In this document: positions 1 to 11,584 of the stretch, piece after piece
Layout: each line of letters starts with the position of its first letter
Position numbering within the stretch: the first letter of the stretch is position 1
The notes under the pieces: generated by a model
What the model saw: only the letters and a program-made list of their open reading frames with translations
The model's database searches: none
Told to the model about the DNA's origin: nothing
NCBI GenBank assembly: GCA_029204225.1
Contig: CM055106.1
Coordinates: 11,781,810-11,845,809, forward strand
Reading direction: 5' to 3'
Length of the DNA: 64,000 nucleotides
DNA from: Diphasiastrum complanatum
Lineage: Eukaryota; Streptophyta; Lycopodiopsida; Lycopodiales; Lycopodiaceae
Made by a program: the position numbers and the translations under genes

Positions 1-72
1 ATTGTCGTCCATTTTCGAAGCATTGAGTGATTTTCTACCATTAAGTTATTTTCCACCATTAAATCATTTTCT

Positions 73-76
<4 letters not shown>

Positions 77-121
<45 letters not shown>
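77..121. repeat. (TC)n microsatellite
   Basis: An uninterrupted TC dinucleotide run of about 45 bp. On the minus strand it reads as an Arg-Glu repeat frame, which is an artefact of the repeat. No gene is associated with it. Confidence 0.97.
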
Positions 122-124
<3 letters not shown>

Positions 125-2077
125 AAGTTTGTAGAAATTAGAATGTGATACTTACCTACTGAAGTAGTCTCTTTAAAAAAATTTGAAATTTCTAACGCGT
201 TCCGGGACAGCGTTTCTGGTCCTGGAACGCTCGCAATCCGGAGATCCTTCCGGATCGCGATCCACTGCAACTAAGGTTTCATCTATGCCACTGACTTCTT
301 GAATTTTATTTGTGAACTCGGATATATTCCATTCACACAAATAGATAAACATTTTTAGAAGTAGAGTGCTATAGATTGCTGTTGTGAAATTTTTTGGTCT
401 TACCTTGGGTAGTGGTTATCCATTTCTAGAAAGTGACAAATTCTCATTTTTATTGAGACCTGGTGACCAAATTGTAGAATTGTTCAAGCAGACCAATGAT
501 GGGATTGGAAACTGGAATTTGCTAGCTACTTAAACTACTCCCTAATATCCAATTAATCACCTAGCATCAATGAGTTTGATAGTCCAGAGGCCCAATCTAA
601 GCCTAGTTTTGCAAGTTCATGAATAGCACACCCTCTAGTAGGCAAAAGTATTTAAAATAGGGCTCAGTTTGTGTTCTTCACCAGGACCCAATAAGAGCAT
701 AATACGTATTTCTCAACAATAAATGCTAAAAACTATAATGGTCAACAAAAATAAATTTTACGGCTGAAAAGGATATGAAGTTTTTTGCCTTCCCTTATAT
801 TTTTTAATTAGAGCTTGGCAGAAAAGTAGTTAACCTACTTCATGTGAATATTTTTTGAAGTGCATAAGTTGTGTGAGACATTTGATTCAGTATTTGTTGA
901 GGCCTTTACCATCCTTTTTGGGCTTCTATAGCACAATTCAGCAGCTGACTTGACCTTCAAAGTGCATAATTTATAATATTGCTGCACATTTGGAGTTTTC
1001 GGCATGTTTTAATGAAGACCTTGTGATCATTCTTGCTACTTTATGCAAATACTATTCTTTTATTTGTTCTTTGAAGTGTGTTTTTTGATAGGTGGAACAA
1101 GCAGATGAAGGCCAAACACAAATGTGAGCCAAGGATATATCGAACTCAAATTATGGTCCCTTGTGAGGATCAAAGTTTTAGGTAGTTATTGGAGCACCAT
1201 GATATCAAGGAATCATGCAGATTATTTGATGGTCAAATCTCAATAATTTGCCCTATTCTTTTAGGAGCTCAAATTTAGCAGAAGTGTTACAATGCTCAAA
1301 GAATTCAGGCTGAAAGGCTTTTAAGAGTCTTGTATACTTATTTTTTGACACATCTATCGACAAGTTGTAGAGCCTCTAATACGTTGCTTAATGAAAATCA
1401 ATTAATCTTTACTCCTTTTATTGATTGTAACATGATTTTCTTACAATGATTAATGAGAATGAATTGCATTTACTTCCTTCTATGCTTTTGTTGAGCTACA
1501 TTTGTGTATCTAAATAAAAAATCCTTGTACAATTTGTTCTATTTATGTTTTGATTAGCTAAATGTTCTTGGATGTTTTCTTAGTTCGGATGCCACCACAT
1601 AAATTGAATCTTAGTGTCACGTTAGAACTTCCATCGTTTTGATATCAAATGTGCTAATATGAGATGAAGATAATAGACTTTGTTGGCAAGTTGAGCTGCC
1701 TATTATGTTACTTGCATCCTTCTCATTCAAAATCTTGTAGAATGTGATATTGATTTTTAGATTGTAGACATAGAGTTAGAATTGTTTTAAGTGTTCCAGG
1801 GAGTTGGGTTAGAGGGAATTTGTTGTTGTATATATGCTTCAGTGATACACTTGGTTCTTGCCTCATGTTTGATTTTGCTTTGATTTTGCTTAACATTGTA
1901 TGGTTGTGCATATAATATTTAATGCTATGATGATGCAAATTTTGTATTATATGGGAAGAGATTGAGGCATTTGATCTTGCAAAACCATGTGGATGTTTTA
2001 TTTTGTGAGTACATAGTACAGAACACTCAAATCACTATGTACCAAATGTACACTCACAATGTCCACTCTTGGGATTA

Positions 2078-2203
2078 GAGCTTGCACCTTCTTGGTCCCA
2101 TCAATGATTTTCATCCAACACTACTACCATGAGAAGATGAGAGCTTGCACCTTCATGTTCTCATTGATGATCCTCATCCAATTGAACTACCATGGAGACA
2201 ATG
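2078..2203. repeat. imperfect 63-bp tandem duplication
   Basis: Two adjacent units begin at 2078 and 2141 with the same block GAGCTTGCACCTTC. Both continue with related text around TCATCCAA and CTACCATG. Unit length is 63 bp, and the units differ by many substitutions, so the duplication is old. Confidence 0.75.
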
Positions 2204-2667
2204 TCAACTTGAGGATATTATAATGATAGTCTAAGTTAGGCTAGCCAAATGTAAAATACCAAGTTAAATTCAAAAGATGAAGCTCTAATAACAATGAGCC
2301 ATTCAATAGATTGAACACTAGATGACATGATGAGATGTGTAAGTAAAAGATTCTTTTTGAAATACGACTTATATTAGTCATAGTAAAATAAGTACAAGCT
2401 TATAGTTGAAATGTAGCCTAGACTAGTCATAGTAATCTAAGTGAATGCCAGCAAAGAATGGCCAAGGCATGATTGGCTTGGATTAGTCAAGGTGTACCAT
2501 TCTTCGAGCTAAAGTCTCGAGCATCGAGTTTATTATTTTAAACTTGAAAATATTATCCCATAAAAGAGTCTATGTCATCCGTAAAATCAAAATGCAAAAG
2601 CCACGTTTTTGTTTAAATATAACATGAATAAGTCCTAGCAATACAACCACAAGTGACTTGCTATTAT

Positions 2668-2822
2668 TTGAATTCCAATGGTAAAAGCAAACTATGTTAC
2701 ACCAAACCAAATATTGCACAAAAAAATACCAAGCAACTAAAGACTTTGAATTCCAACGTTAAAAGCAGACAATGTTATACCAAACCAAATATTGCACAAA
2801 ATTTGTGAAGCAACTAAAGACA
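2668..2822. repeat. imperfect 78-bp tandem duplication
   Basis: Two adjacent units start with TTGAATTCCAA at 2668 and 2746 and end with AAGCAACTAAAGAC. The internal block CCAAACCAAATATTGCACAA is identical in both. Period is 78 bp. Confidence 0.85.
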
Positions 2823-3660
2823 ATGATGAAGTATTATTCCGACGAAAAAAGTTTACATGTAAAATTAAATCACACTTTCAAATTTTATGCTTGCGGCTCA
2901 TTTTTTCAAGCTTCTTGTAAATTACAAAAGGTGTTCTCTGGACAATATAATATGTAACTCTCTTTTACGAAGAGCCACTTGGTGGATCTCCAAATGAGCG
3001 AATGGGATCAAATGAAGAATACCTATGTAGACAAAATATGTATGTTTCCCAATACCATATGTTGTTGTTTTGGAGCTAAAATGAATTCAATGCATCAGGA
3101 GAATCACATCATGAGTGTACTTATGTGATTAGAAGATTAGATCTAGCCTAGTACATCCTTCATGTTCACATTCATATGGAGGGGTAAAGGTTTTCTAAAT
3201 ATATCACCATGCAAATCAGCCAAAACATTTTATTACTATGGAAAGTTGCTATAAACAGATTCAAAGGTTAACTAAACTTGACTATTTTGTTAGGGTCTTC
3301 AGTTCACTAACCATTTGCTAGTGCTTATTGGGCCAGTTTATTTGAGAGATCTAAAAAACAATCTACCTTTTCTTTAGTAAGGATAATAAATTGGCTAATC
3401 AAACTCACATAGCAGATATCAAGACATGTGGTGATAGAATAAATTAAACTCTCAACTAGCTAACAAGATAAGGTAGCATCAAATGGACCACATCAAAGCG
3501 AGATAATTTCTTTGCAACTTCACATGGTGAAATAGATGGCTTACAATCAAACATGAAAAAAGGGGCTTTGGGGTTTTTGAACTATTTCTTCAGGATAAAA
3601 AAAAAAATTCTTCTTCAACAATTTTAGAGGCTTGGGTCCCTTTCAACTTGAAAACTTCTA

Positions 3661-4014
3661 ATGAAGTTGAAGTGCCCTTGGCAATTCGGGTCCTTTCATA
3701 TGAAGTTCAAATCCTATTTTCCACCAATTCTGCCTTGTGCTCAATCTGACGGTAGAGATCGATGTAGATTGCCTTTCTATGGTCGTAGATCTTTTACTAC
3801 CCATGATCTAGTAGTCACAATTGCTATTGCGCACTATAGTAGGTTCCCTCGAGACACAGGACACGTTTTCACACAATGTTGGCTCCACAATTGGGCATGC
3901 GAACATCCGGTGTCTCAGATTGTTGATTTTGATATAAAAGTATTTTGTAGAACAACATTACCTTCATACAAAGAAGGAACGCAGTTCAGCTTGGTCTTGG
4001 ATTTCTTCCCTTGA
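3661..4014 (+). CDS. unrecognised short ORF, doubtful
   Basis: An open frame of 117 codons directly upstream of the LINE relic. It contains several Cys and His residues but no motif I recognise. It could be the far 5' part of the LINE or a chance open frame. No splice or promoter context supports expression. Listed only because it is the longest frame in the first 4 kb. Confidence 0.15.
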   Translation: MKLKCPWQFGSFHMKFKSYFPPILPCAQSDGRDRCRLPFYGRRSFTTHDLVVTIAIAHYSRFPRDTGHVFTQCWLHNWACEHPVSQIVDFDIKVFCRTTLPSYKEGTQFSLVLDFFP

Positions 4015-4033
4015 CGTCCTCGGAGCTTTTCAC

Positions 4034-5043
4034 TTGGGCTTCCCTAGTCCAAGGCTCTACTTTCATATTCCCCTCGCTCTTCGTCATGAAACTCAAGTTG
4101 CTATGCGCCTTCCTCTCGACCGCTTGGCTGTTGACCCCTTTGACATTGCGGCTTGGCTTCTATTTCTTCTTTTTCCCCTTTGGTGTCTAGTCCTTCCTCC
4201 GAGGGGTGGGGATGCTGGTCATAGAGAAACTTGTGCTCGCCTTCGTCGCTTTCTATTGGGAGACTGGGAAACGCTTCATGATGAACACTTTGCACGTTGT
4301 CAGGCACTTGCTGCTCGCAACTCACAGGACTCCCAACCTTAAGGCGCCCCACCTCTCCACCATCGCCTTTGTCGCAGCCTACATCTTGGGCAAGTTGTCA
4401 CCATGTGCGCTCTCGGGATCTTTCTACTATCTAGTCTATAACAAGTACTCATCATGGTGGTCCTTTGGCTGGTCCTCTTTTCGCTCTGGCTCATTTCTGT
4501 GCACTTCGAGCTTCTGCAGAGGCCTTTCCCTCCTGCTTATTTCCTTCGGTTGCTGATGGCACTCATATTGTTGGTCCTGCTCCTACGGTGCTCCTCGCAT
4601 TTCATCATTTCTCTGAGCAGCTGGCTACTCTTGGTTTGTCTATTCAACCTCGCAAGTGTTCAGTGTGGTCTCCAGCAGGTCTTCCCCCGGACTTTGTTCC
4701 TCCTCAAGGTTTCCTTACTCCTTCAGATGGCATTCGCATTCTGGGTGTTCCTTTTGGGTCTGCTTCCTTCAGCTCTGCTTTTCTTGGTGAGGCTCTCCAG
4801 GAGGATGTTGCTCATTTAGATCTGCTTCCCCAATTGGGCAACACTCAGGTCACGTTTGGCATCTTGACGTCTTGCTTTATCCAACGTCCTTCTTATCTGC
4901 TGCGGACTTTCCCTCCTACTCCGAACTTTTTGCATCTCCTCTCTTCCTTTGACAGCTCTCTTATGGATGTTTTTGGCCGCCTTTTGGGCCCAGGTTCTTT
5001 GGATGGTGTGGAGACCCTTTCAGCTCGGATTTGTCAACTGTGA
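4034..5043 (+). pseudogene. LINE-type (non-LTR) reverse transcriptase relic
   Basis: Two pieces of one protein lie in different frames. The first (4034-4342) contains WCLVLPPRGGDAGHRETC followed by LRRFLLGDW, a pattern I associate with a plant LINE ORF2 upstream of RT. The second (4465-5043) carries the RT palm: GPLFALAHFCALRA, then SVADGTHIVGP at the position of the catalytic [F/A]xDD box, GLSIQPRKCSVWSP, and GIRILGVPFGS. The middle of the protein (fingers and early palm) is missing, and the second catalytic Asp reads Gly, so the enzyme is dead. The relic ends abruptly at 5043 against copia sequence, with no poly(A) tail. Family identity is from recalled motifs; the RT assignment itself is secure. 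Confidence 0.75.
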
Positions 5044-5049
5044 CAAAGG

Positions 5050-6950
5050 GAGCAGAGGACGAACACTCAGACGAAGATGTTCGAGTCGCATCTCATTCGA
5101 GTGATGAATCAGACGAAGAAAGATTCATGAAATAGCCTACTGCTACAATACTTGTAAACCGAAATGGTTCCGGACCTAGCAGAGCAGATAAAAACAAAAG
5201 CATTATAGTTCTAGGAGGATTTCCTAGAAGGTCGACAAGAGAACGAAGAGCGCCAGCAAGATTTGTGCTAGGCAGCTCAGCTTCTACGTCAGAAGAGTTT
5301 TGTGGATTCAGTGGTGAACCACAGACATTCGAGGAAGCAATTGAATGTTTAGAGAAGGGCAAATGGATCCAAGCCATGAATGGGGAGATGGAATCCATGA
5401 GGAAGAACCAGGCATGGATGTTGCAACCATTACCAGATAAGCGAAAGACTGTAAAATACAAGTGAGTATACGAGCTAAGTATGGACCGGATGGAGATATC
5501 TCAAAGTATAAAGCAAGACTTGTAGCAAAGGGATTTTCTCAGAGATATGGTATTGACTATGCTGAAACCTTCTCTCCTGTCGTGAAAGATTCGTCCCTAC
5601 ATTTACTATTTTCATATGCAGCTAGCTGCTTATGATCTCAGGATTCACATCGTGGACGAGAAGACAGCCTTCTTGCATGGTGAGCTAGACGAAGAAGTGT
5701 ATGTGGATCAACCCCCATGATATATGTCAAATTCACTTCCTACTTATGCATGCATAATGCATAGGAGTATCTACAGTCTGAAGCAGTCAGCGCGACAATG
5801 GTATGAGAAAAAAGATCAAGCCCTGAAATCCTTAGGATTCAAGCCACTAATGGCTGATTCCAATGTCTATGTAAGAATAACAGACGTGAAGATTATCATT
5901 GTAGTTGTGTATGTGGATGACACTCTGATACTCTGCAAGAGTGAGAAGCTTATTGCTGAAGTGAAGTATGATATCTCAAAACATTTTGAGATTTTAGACC
6001 TGGGAGAAGCTAGATGTCATCTTGGATTATAGATTGATAGGGACTATGAGGGAGGTAAATTGTATCTTCATCAGTCTAGATATACCCTACAAATCTTAAA
6101 AGATTTTGGGATGCTAAATTGCAAAAAAGCAAATACACCAATGCTTGCAGGAACAGTCATGACGAATGAAAATTGTTTGAAGATTGAAGAAAAAAGAGAA
6201 TTAGTGCAGCTTACACCATACAGGAAGCTGATCAGATCATTGATGTACCTTGTAGATAACACACATCCTGATATTGCTTATGTCGTGTTCAGGATGAGCC
6301 AATTCTGTACAAATCTAGGCTCGACTCATTGAAAGATTACAACGAATTTTGCAATATCTTCAATTAACAAAAGATTTTGGTTTGTGTTATTCTCGTGATG
6401 TAGAATTCCAGATGCTTTCCTACAGTGATGCTAGCTGGGCATCTCTCAAGGATGACTGTAAAAGTGTCTCAGGAGGATGCACCATCATGTCAGGAGCAGC
6501 AATTCTCTAGGTCAGCAAGAAGCAACCATTGTGGTTCAGTCATCCTGCGAAGTAGAGTACGTTGCAGCAGCAAAGATGGCCAATGAAATCATTTGGCTCA
6601 AACAGTTTCTTGACGAACTGGGCAAAACAAGGAATGAACCTCTGGTTTTGCAGATGGACAACACATCTGTAATACATCTGACAAAAGACCCTGTGTTTCA
6701 CTCAAGGATGAAACACATTGCAATCAAGTACCACTTGATAAGGGATCTGATCGGGAAGAAGATGTTGCAGACTACTTTCATTGGAACGAAGGAGATGGTT
6801 GTTGACATTTTCACAAAAGCCTTAGACAGAGGTCTGTTCGAGAAACAGAGGAGCAGTCTTGGAGTCGTCAAACTATCATGCTTTGAGAGGGAGCTGAAGA
6901 AACAAAATATTTCTATTGCCAAAGCTTTGTGTTGGAAGTATTTCTAGTGT
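5050..6950 (+). pseudogene. decayed Ty1/copia pol (linker, RT, RNase H)
   Basis: A plus-strand copia pol remnant in several frames with many stops. In order: an acidic serine-rich linker; RT N-terminus (PQTFEEAIECLEKGKWIQAM, 5310-5380); [12 protein letters not shown] near 5560; TAFLHGELDEEVYVDQP near 5690; YSLKQSARQWYEK near 5790; catalytic VYVDDTLIL near 5920; the HFEILDLGEARCHLGL end of RT near 6010; LMYLVDNTHPDIAY near 6260. RNase H follows (6477-6947) with CEVEYVAAAKMANEIIWLKQ and the C-terminal DIFTKALDRGLFEKQRSSLG. Gag, protease and integrase are absent and no LTR is recognisable on either side. Its 5' edge abuts the LINE relic, so both were broken or inserted here. Confidence 0.9.
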
Positions 6951-6959
6951 GTGCGGTGG

Positions 6960-7742
6960 CTAGATCTACTTACAGGTGTAGTATAGGGATGTAGAGATTC
7001 GTCCACTCTTTAAGTTTCTACCAAGGTTCAAACAGAAATGCGAAACTAAGAAGTAATGACAGAAGCACTAAGGCTTACCCAACTAGTGCTCAAAACGAAA
7101 ATGAAACTATCTAAGGTGACAAAATAAAAACCCTTGCTAAGGCTTACCCAACTAGCAAGGTGTTTAATCTAAATTCTACTTAACACCCAAAGGGTAGTAA
7201 AATAATATTGCGGCTAATATTAAGCAAATAAGCAATAAGAACATGCCACAATAAATCGATGAAAAGGAGGCAAGAGGAGGCCCGAGCACATTCCCTCAAG
7301 CTATGCACCTTTCCAAAGGGAACACAAATGACATAGAATGATATTATCCAAAATAGAGAGCAAGATAGCTTAATCTCAAAAGTGTTGGTCAAATACCTCT
7401 CATTTTATGGCAAGGAGGGTCTTCCATAAGTGTCTACTGACTTATGGGACTAATCTGTTTCTAGATTTTCAAGAACTTCTAACTTAGGATTTAGAACTTC
7501 AAATTTCTTAAATTAGGAAAACTTAAGATAAAATATTTCTAGTCTTAAATTTCCTAAGTCTAGGTTCTAGATCTAAGTTTAAGCTATTTTATTATTATTT
7601 AAGCTTCTACTCATGGACTTACAAAACACATGCCATGGCTTGAAGTTTATTGACAGGTACTCATACATGGTCTTACAAAACACATGCCACGGAGTTTTAT
7701 TATTATTTTTTTATTTTCTCTATGTTAGCACAGTTGCTAACA
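6960..7742 (-). mobile_element. 3' LTR of gypsy element 1 (left border uncertain)
   Basis: On the minus strand a polypurine tract is followed at once by TGTTAGCAACTGTGC, a normal LTR start with its own small inverted repeat (TGTTAGC...GCTAACA). The LTR runs toward lower coordinates. Its other end is not visible by eye and is set only by the end of the copia relic. Two internal direct repeats fall in it: CTAAGGCTTACCCAACTAG at 7069 and 7139, and a 25-bp ACAAAACACATGCCA-containing block near 7619 and 7674. The matching 5' LTR is not in the window, so the element is truncated. Confidence 0.6.
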
Positions 7743-7760
7743 TTATCCCCCTCCTTATTG
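7743..7760 (-). other. polypurine tract of gypsy element 1
   Basis: The minus strand reads CAATAAGGAGGGGGATAA directly before the LTR start TGTTAGC. This is the expected position and composition of the plus-strand priming site of an LTR retrotransposon, and it fixes the element's orientation as minus. Confidence 0.8.
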
Positions 7761-9455
7761 GATTGGTGGTCCCACACCAATCGACGGCTTTTCGTTCTGG
7801 ATCTTTTGTGCTTCTCGGAGATGAGACTGTTGTTGTCGGGAGTGGTAGATTGTCGTGCCGATGCCCTCCATCGTTTGCCACCGTAATTTGTTCAGGAAGG
7901 GCATGGGTTTGTAGTAATGGAGCATACCCTGGAGAAAGTTATGGGTTTTCCATAGCTCGAACATATCAACGTGCAGGGCGAAAGTGAATGTAGCGCAATA
8001 ATAGAGCCTTGCAACGTTGATATGGTCGTCTTGCATCCGCAAGGGTTTATTGATGTCAAGGGTGATTGGGGGTAACCCTTGATCCCAAAAACCTCTGAGT
8101 TCTGCCAGAAATGCCACCAGGCCGCAATTATTAGCAAAGTATCTGACATCGCGATCAGGATTGCCATGGTGCTTCTGGTAGAATACTCGGCAGTTGGTGA
8201 CCATGTCTTCGGCTATGTTGCCGGTATTCACGCCTGTGAGTTTAGGCCAAAAGATTTTGTTCTTGACCTTGGTGGCAGGAAACGGTTCTCGCCTTGCTAC
8301 TGGATAATAATAAGGATTGGTGCGCATGTAGGAGGGAGTTTTGAGATACCATGCCATTGAGATCTTACTTTGCAGGAAGAGCTGATGACGCCAGAGAGGT
8401 TGTGGATCCAGGAGTTTGACTGCTGCTTTATGTGTCTGACACTGGTCCAAATCTGGCAGTATGTAGCCACCTCGCTCTTTCATTGTTGAATACTTCTTTG
8501 CAAACTCCTGAGAGGCGCGCAACTCCTTGCTTGGTTCTGTGGGTGTGATTCTATGCCGGATGGTTGGGGCTTCAGAGGCAATCTCGTGTTCGGTTTGTGG
8601 ATCGGGATCAGGAGATAGAGGCGGCGAGGGGTTAGCTTCTACAATTCTTTGTGACTCAAGAGAAAATTGTTGTGGAATGAAGGTGGAGTTAGTGGTGTCG
8701 AGGGGGTTAGAAGCGGTGGAAGGGAAAAGAAAATGTTGGGTGCTGGTACCCCTAGAGCCCGATGGATTGGTTGGTGTTTGAGCTCCTTGCCCCAGGGGTT
8801 GGCCTTGAAATGCGGAGCCTTGAGTGGCAGGAGGAGGTTGTTGAAATCTTGCTCCATCTCCACCATTTGGTCCATCAAAGTGGTGCTCCGAATCATGGAA
8901 TTGGGCATGCTCTGCATGAACCGACGGTGTCAACTGGGCAGCAGCCTTAAAGTGTTCTTCTAGGGTGGCTATGTGCTGGTTTAGGGCCTCGACGGAAGCA
9001 ATGTATGATTGTTGTAATTTTGAGTGTTGCTCCGTCGTGGCTTTCAGCGTTTGGGCCAGTGTTTGATAGGCCACCACTGGAATGGCAGTTCCCTCAAGAA
9101 TAGTTGGTAGTGTGAAGTCGTTGAAGTCCACCATCTCCAACTGTTCCTTCATAGTGGAACGTGCTACTTGTGAATCTACTACAGCCTCATCCTTCTCGGC
9201 TTTGAGGGTATCGATGGTTTGCTGCATGTTGGATACCTTCAGTTGGAGCTGGTTCTGGAGATGGAGTAGCATCTGCTGTTGTTGTTGATTGTAATTCGTG
9301 AGATTCTAGATCTGCAGCTGTTGTTGTTTGTTTTCCTCCTCCAGCCTTGTTTTTTCTTTCTGAAGGTCTGCCATAGCACCATCGTCGAATTGTCGCATCG
9401 TATACTGTCCCCCTAGGGTGTCGAATAGATTTTATTGGAGCTCATTCACAACCAT
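7755..9455 (-). pseudogene. env-position extra ORF of gypsy element 1, second block
   Basis: A 505-codon open frame from 9272 to 7755, extendable upstream in frame to an ATG at 9455 through two stops (near 9437 and 9302). From the N-terminus: a heptad-rich coiled-coil segment (DLQKEKTRLEEENKQQQ, then QNQLQLKVSNMQQTIDTLKA); a Pro/Gln/Ser-rich low-complexity linker; and a more ordered C-terminal domain containing YLKTPSYMRTNPYYYPV and WDQGLPPITLDINKP. It lies between integrase and the polypurine tract, where env-like ORFs sit in some plant gypsy lineages such as Athila. No signal peptide or strong transmembrane segment is evident, so I do not call it an envelope. A diverged relative sits at 54.4-55.1 kb beside another gypsy 3' LTR. 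Function unknown. Confidence 0.65.
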
Positions 9456-9706
9456 ACTGCTTTTTGGGTTGTAAGGGGTAACTGCTCCCAAGGACCAATG
9501 TCAGGGAGGGTGCGTGTGTAGTTAGGATACGACATGGGGTTAAATGGTAGAAAATCAAGAACATGGCTAGACAGTGGTGTATGAAAGACGGGGGAGTGAT
9601 TGTGGATTGAGGGGTGGGGAGGTACTATGTGGTGGGGAGTGTGGGATTGGGTTAGTGGTGATAGTGGTTGATGGTAATGCAGTTAGTAATTGTAATGTAA
9701 AATCAT

Positions 9707-10903
9707 CTACGTTGACTGTGGAGTCAAGTAGGGTGGGGATTTGTACAGGGGAGGGCTTTTGTGGAAGTGTGGAAGGGAGCCCGTGTTGAGAGTTAGTGAG
9801 GGTGTGGAGGTGGCAATAAACGGTGGGGGTGGTGGTGGGAGTGTGAGAGCAAGTGATGGCGAGGAGATTGCCTGTGTGGACGGAATCACGCCCATAGGAT
9901 CAGAGCCGGAAGTGTTTGTCATTTCAGAGCTGCCTGTTGCTGCTGTTACTGCTTGTCGGCGTTGTTGGGCCTGGTGAAGTAAGGCTGCCTGCTGCTCTAG
10001 GACCTCCTTTGGGACCTGAGATGGTTTAAGGCTCCCTCCGGATTTAGCATATTCTATCCCGATGTCGCTGGATAGAATGTCATGTGGGAAATCTGCTTCT
10101 CTGCTGACCGCCTTCCCTTTCTGTTTCTTAGTAGGTGGGGCTGGTGAGACTGGTTCTGCTGTCGGTTGGGAGGTGGCTCGCCATTTTGTGCTTGGATAAA
10201 CAACATCCAGCTCCTTGATGGCAGCAGCTGCCTTAGACCCCAATTGCTTGGTGACCAACATGTGGAGGAGATACCCACAGTTGGTAGTTGATTTGTGGGC
10301 TTTCAGAGCTCCGCACAGCTTCTCCGCTACCTTCTCAGCCCGATTATAATTTTGAGTGGGGTCGTCCATGGTGAGGGTCAGAGAGAAGAGATCGCTCGGT
10401 GGGATGCGATCCATCTTGGTGGTATGTACTATGACCATGGTGGTGAGGATCTCTAAGGCGGCCCGTAGATGGGAACCCGTGATGAAGCGGATAACGATCC
10501 CGTCGTTGGTTTGGGCAATGGTTTTGTCGTCGTCTGTCAGAAACTTGGTAAAGTACTTGGCATCATAGCTGGTGCCCTTTCCATGGATTGTCTCTCCGAG
10601 ATTAGGAAAGCCGACGCTCTGAAGATACCCAGGAGAGACGTTGATAATAGAATAGCTGCCACTCTTGGATGTAATCCGGAAAGTTTGGAACTCATCCGAA
10701 TAGGTTGAGTAGGCTGCTCGGATGAGGCTCTCGCTCTGCTGGTCTCAGAAAATTGTCAGATCAAATCCAAGGTTCGTGAGGATATCCTTGGCCAGTGTGA
10801 GTTGCTCGGCATAATTCTTAAGATAGATCATGACTATATCCCCTAAATAAGGACGAGGGGGTTTACGGCAATGCAAGCTCAGCAAGGAATCGCGGGAAGC
10901 CAT
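9707..10903 (-). pseudogene. env-position extra ORF of gypsy element 1, first block
   Basis: From the ATG at 10903 (MASRDSLLSL) the frame runs to 9707, about 398 codons. It is broken by a single in-frame TGA after the residues GFDLTIF (about 10745). The N-terminal part looks globular (SYDAKYFTKFLTDDDKT, GIVIRFITGSHLRAALEIL). The C-terminal third is low-complexity with a basic KKQKGK patch and a proline run. About 680 bp of non-coding sequence separates it from the end of pol. With the coiled-coil block downstream it probably formed one long protein or two consecutive ORFs. I do not recognise the family, and no enzymatic motif is visible. Confidence 0.6.
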
Positions 10904-11584
10904 GATAACAGTGATTTTAGATTGCTCTGAGAATTTTAAAAATTTTGAAAAAATTTGGCATGAACTCGAGAGCAGCAATCTAAAATGAACTCGTGGAGAG
11001 AAGGTCGAGGCTTATATATAGACTTCTATTGGCAGGAATTTGCAACTTCACCCATAAATCGTCCTCAGCCTCCACGATTTGGTAATGATGGTCGCGAATT
11101 TCGAGGCAACTTTCTGAGGGCCCGCGAATTTCTGTAAGTGATTTTTTATTGCCAAAAGAGAAAAATGTCTGATAGTGCAAAAATGTATCTGATCAGAATT
11201 CACGGAGATAGTAGGAAAATAGTGAGAATCAATTTGAGCTCCAGCGAATTGTTTACAAATTCTGAGAATGGATATCTGATGAAAAAAACTACCTTTTTTT
11301 TTTTTTTCTATTTTTAGACATTTTTTTATCCGAGACAGAATTCGCAGAGGTCAAAAATGAATCGTGCTCTATGAAAAAAGGGTTAGGCGAATTCTATCTG
11401 AGATGCTATGAAAAAATTTTGTCTGAAACTAATGACTTTTGTGGTTTTCTCAAAGAAGACTGTTGGTATACCTGATCTGATAGTATCTTGATGGGTGGAA
11501 CAAGAAATCACAGCAAAAATGTGGTCGAAATGGCATGCAAACAATAAAAAGGGAGAAGAGAAAAAAAAAGTAGAAAAGAAGCAG
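10904..11584 (-). other. non-coding spacer between pol and the env-position ORF
   Basis: AT-rich, with a 14-bp T run near 11293 and no conserved reading frame. It lies between the pol stop at 11585 and the ATG at 10903. It could hold the splice acceptor or promoter for the downstream ORF, but I cannot identify either with confidence. Confidence 0.5.

Larger units (their letters stand above)
122..3660. other. gene-free AT-rich stretch
   Basis: I see no gene, TE domain or RNA gene in these 3.5 kb; every frame is broken by frequent stops. The only structure is two small old tandem duplications, listed separately. It may be very old retroelement debris, but no coding domain remains to show that. 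Confidence 0.6.

Noticed and set aside
64-270. Minus-strand frame with a long Arg-Glu repeat
   Set aside because: The repeat is only the TC microsatellite translated; the rest has no motif and no gene context.
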